Of a DNA stretch of 15,058 bases, positions 14,617 through 15,058 are shown one piece after another. The notes under the pieces were generated by a model. The model did not search any database. It had not been told where the DNA came from and worked only from the letters and a program-made list of their open reading frames with translations. Made by a program: the position numbers and the translations under genes. The first letter of the stretch is position 1. Each line of letters opens with the position of its first letter. The stretch covers positions 1 to 15,058 of the forward strand of contig CAIQGU010000438.1 of assembly GCA_903871435.1 (NCBI GenBank), in the 5' to 3' direction. The DNA comes from an uncultured Burkholderiales bacterium (GTDB lineage Bacteria; Pseudomonadota; Gammaproteobacteria; Burkholderiales; Burkholderiaceae_F).

Positions 14617-14676
14617 TTTGCGTACGAATTTGCGCGCGAATGTGCGTGTGCAGTCGTGTGTGCAGTTACGCACGCA
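14617..14676. repeat. Array of five degenerate 12-bp units upstream of the permease operon
   Basis: Read on the plus strand the units are TTTGCGTACGAA, TTTGCGCGCGAA, TGTGCGTGTGCA, GTCGTGTGTGCA and GTTACGCACGCA, each starting exactly 12 bp after the last. The first two differ at one base and are near-palindromes. The array ends 36 bp upstream of the permease start codon, in the likely promoter. Twelve bp is close to one DNA turn, which suits side-by-side binding of a regulator. Units 3 and 5 also contain complementary TGCGTG/CACGCA. Confidence 0.55.
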
Positions 14677-14734
14677 GCTTCCCGCGGAGCGCTGCGAGCT
14701 GCGGGTTAGTGTAGCCCTGCTGGACCGGCGGCCC

Positions 14735-14752
14735 GCGCCAGATCAGTGGCGC
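14735..14752. promoter_or_regulatory. Inverted repeat GCGCCA-N6-TGGCGC in the divergent region
   Basis: Perfect 6-bp arms around GATCAG make an 18-bp dyad midway between the divergent permease and aguB-like genes. Size and place suit an operator for a dimeric helix-turn-helix regulator; the regulator is not identified. Confidence 0.35.
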
Positions 14753-14926
14753 ACGGCCTGATAGTCCATATCCACGCCATCGGCGATCTGGCGGTGAACG
14801 CCTCACTCGATCCTTTCGAGGCTGCCGGTCAGGCGCCGAGCGCATACACTTACATTCCTGGAAACCGTACCCGGCGCCGCGCGCACGTTTCAGCCTGAAC
14901 GCGAGCCGCATTCTTGAGAGGAAAAC

Positions 14927-15058
14927 ATGGCGACGATTTCTTTGGCGGCGCTGCAGTTTCGCCATACGTGGAACCGCGACGAGAACATTGCCACCGCGGA
15001 ACGGCTGGTGCGCGAGGCCGCCCGCCAAGGCGCCAATGTGGCATTGATTTCCGAGCTC
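14927..15058 (+). CDS. aguB: Nitrilase-superfamily enzyme, probable N-carbamoylputrescine amidase (5' part only)
   Basis: The first 44 codons of a gene cut by the window end. It starts at an ATG with GAGAGGA 6-7 nt upstream. The peptide runs MATISLAALQFRHTWN, then NIATAERLVREAARQGAN (20-37) and VALISEL (38-44). This matches the opening of AguB-type carbon-nitrogen hydrolases, and Glu43 in ISEL is at the place of the first catalytic-triad residue. AguB turns N-carbamoylputrescine into putrescine, carbon dioxide and ammonia in agmatine catabolism. It diverges from the polyamine permease/deacetylase operon, which supports the call. With only the N-terminus visible another nitrilase-family amidase is possible; an agmatine deiminase gene next door would support aguB. 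Confidence 0.7.
   Translation, partial: MATISLAALQFRHTWNRDENIATAERLVREAARQGANVALISEL

Larger units (their letters stand above)
14582..14926. other. 345-bp divergent control region, permease operon versus aguB-like gene
   Basis: Besides the 12-bp array and the inverted repeat listed separately, this gap holds a small inverted repeat CTCGA-N5-TCGAG (14806-14820). I find no convincing sigma-70 hexamers for either gene and no coding sequence. Both flanking genes concern polyamines, so shared control from here is likely (inference). Confidence 0.5.

Noticed and set aside
13157..14761. A 534-codon plus-strand frame opposite the permease
   Set aside because: Shadow of a permease with full PuuP-like motifs; its translation is a low-complexity Gln/Arg/His mix.

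Overview
The window is GC-rich, densely coded bacterial chromosome with strong G/C preference at third codon positions. The protein families and their resemblance to homologues I know point to a beta-proteobacterium, most likely Burkholderiales/Alcaligenaceae (Bordetella, Achromobacter, Pusillimonas type). That placement is inference. There are nine complete genes, one gene cut by the right edge, and one weak small-ORF candidate. I saw no rRNA, tRNA, insertion sequence, phage gene or CRISPR array.

Layout. (1) 87-5085 is a polyamine-degradation module. A MocR-type regulator (minus strand) diverges from a gamma-glutamylpolyamine synthetase-like gene and a SpuC-like polyamine:pyruvate aminotransferase (both plus). 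The 609-bp divergent control region carries an 18-bp near-perfect palindrome. (2) 5209-6252 (minus) encodes an exported proline-iminopeptidase-like alpha/beta hydrolase. (3) 6502-9519 holds two DNA-maintenance genes, recQ (plus) and ada (minus), which converge. ada has a well-formed Ada box upstream, so it probably autoregulates. (4) 9628-10149 (minus) is ptsN, the EIIA-Ntr protein. (5) 10230-14581 (minus) is a tight operon in the order PuuP-like APC permease, acetylpolyamine amidohydrolase of the histone-deacetylase fold, then an exported Amidohydro_3 (YtcJ-like) metallohydrolase. (6) From 14927 (plus) begins a divergent nitrilase-superfamily gene, most likely N-carbamoylputrescine amidase (aguB), cut by the window end.

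How the genes fit together (inference). The right-hand operon would take up polyamines or their acyl derivatives and deacetylate them. AguB would yield putrescine from agmatine. The left-hand module would then glutamylate or transaminate the free polyamines, with the PLP-binding MocR protein as sensor. The exported Amidohydro_3 enzyme in the operon is the least explained member and the best candidate for an undescribed step, for example release of an acylated amine outside the cytoplasm.

Regulatory and repeat structure. Hairpins built from CCCTCTCCC/GGGAGAGGG sit in three intergenic spaces (26-50, 3605-3627, 5117-5140) and form a dispersed REP-like family. A 60-bp array of five degenerate 12-bp units lies immediately upstream of the permease gene. 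Several other inverted repeats lie in divergent promoter regions and are operator candidates.
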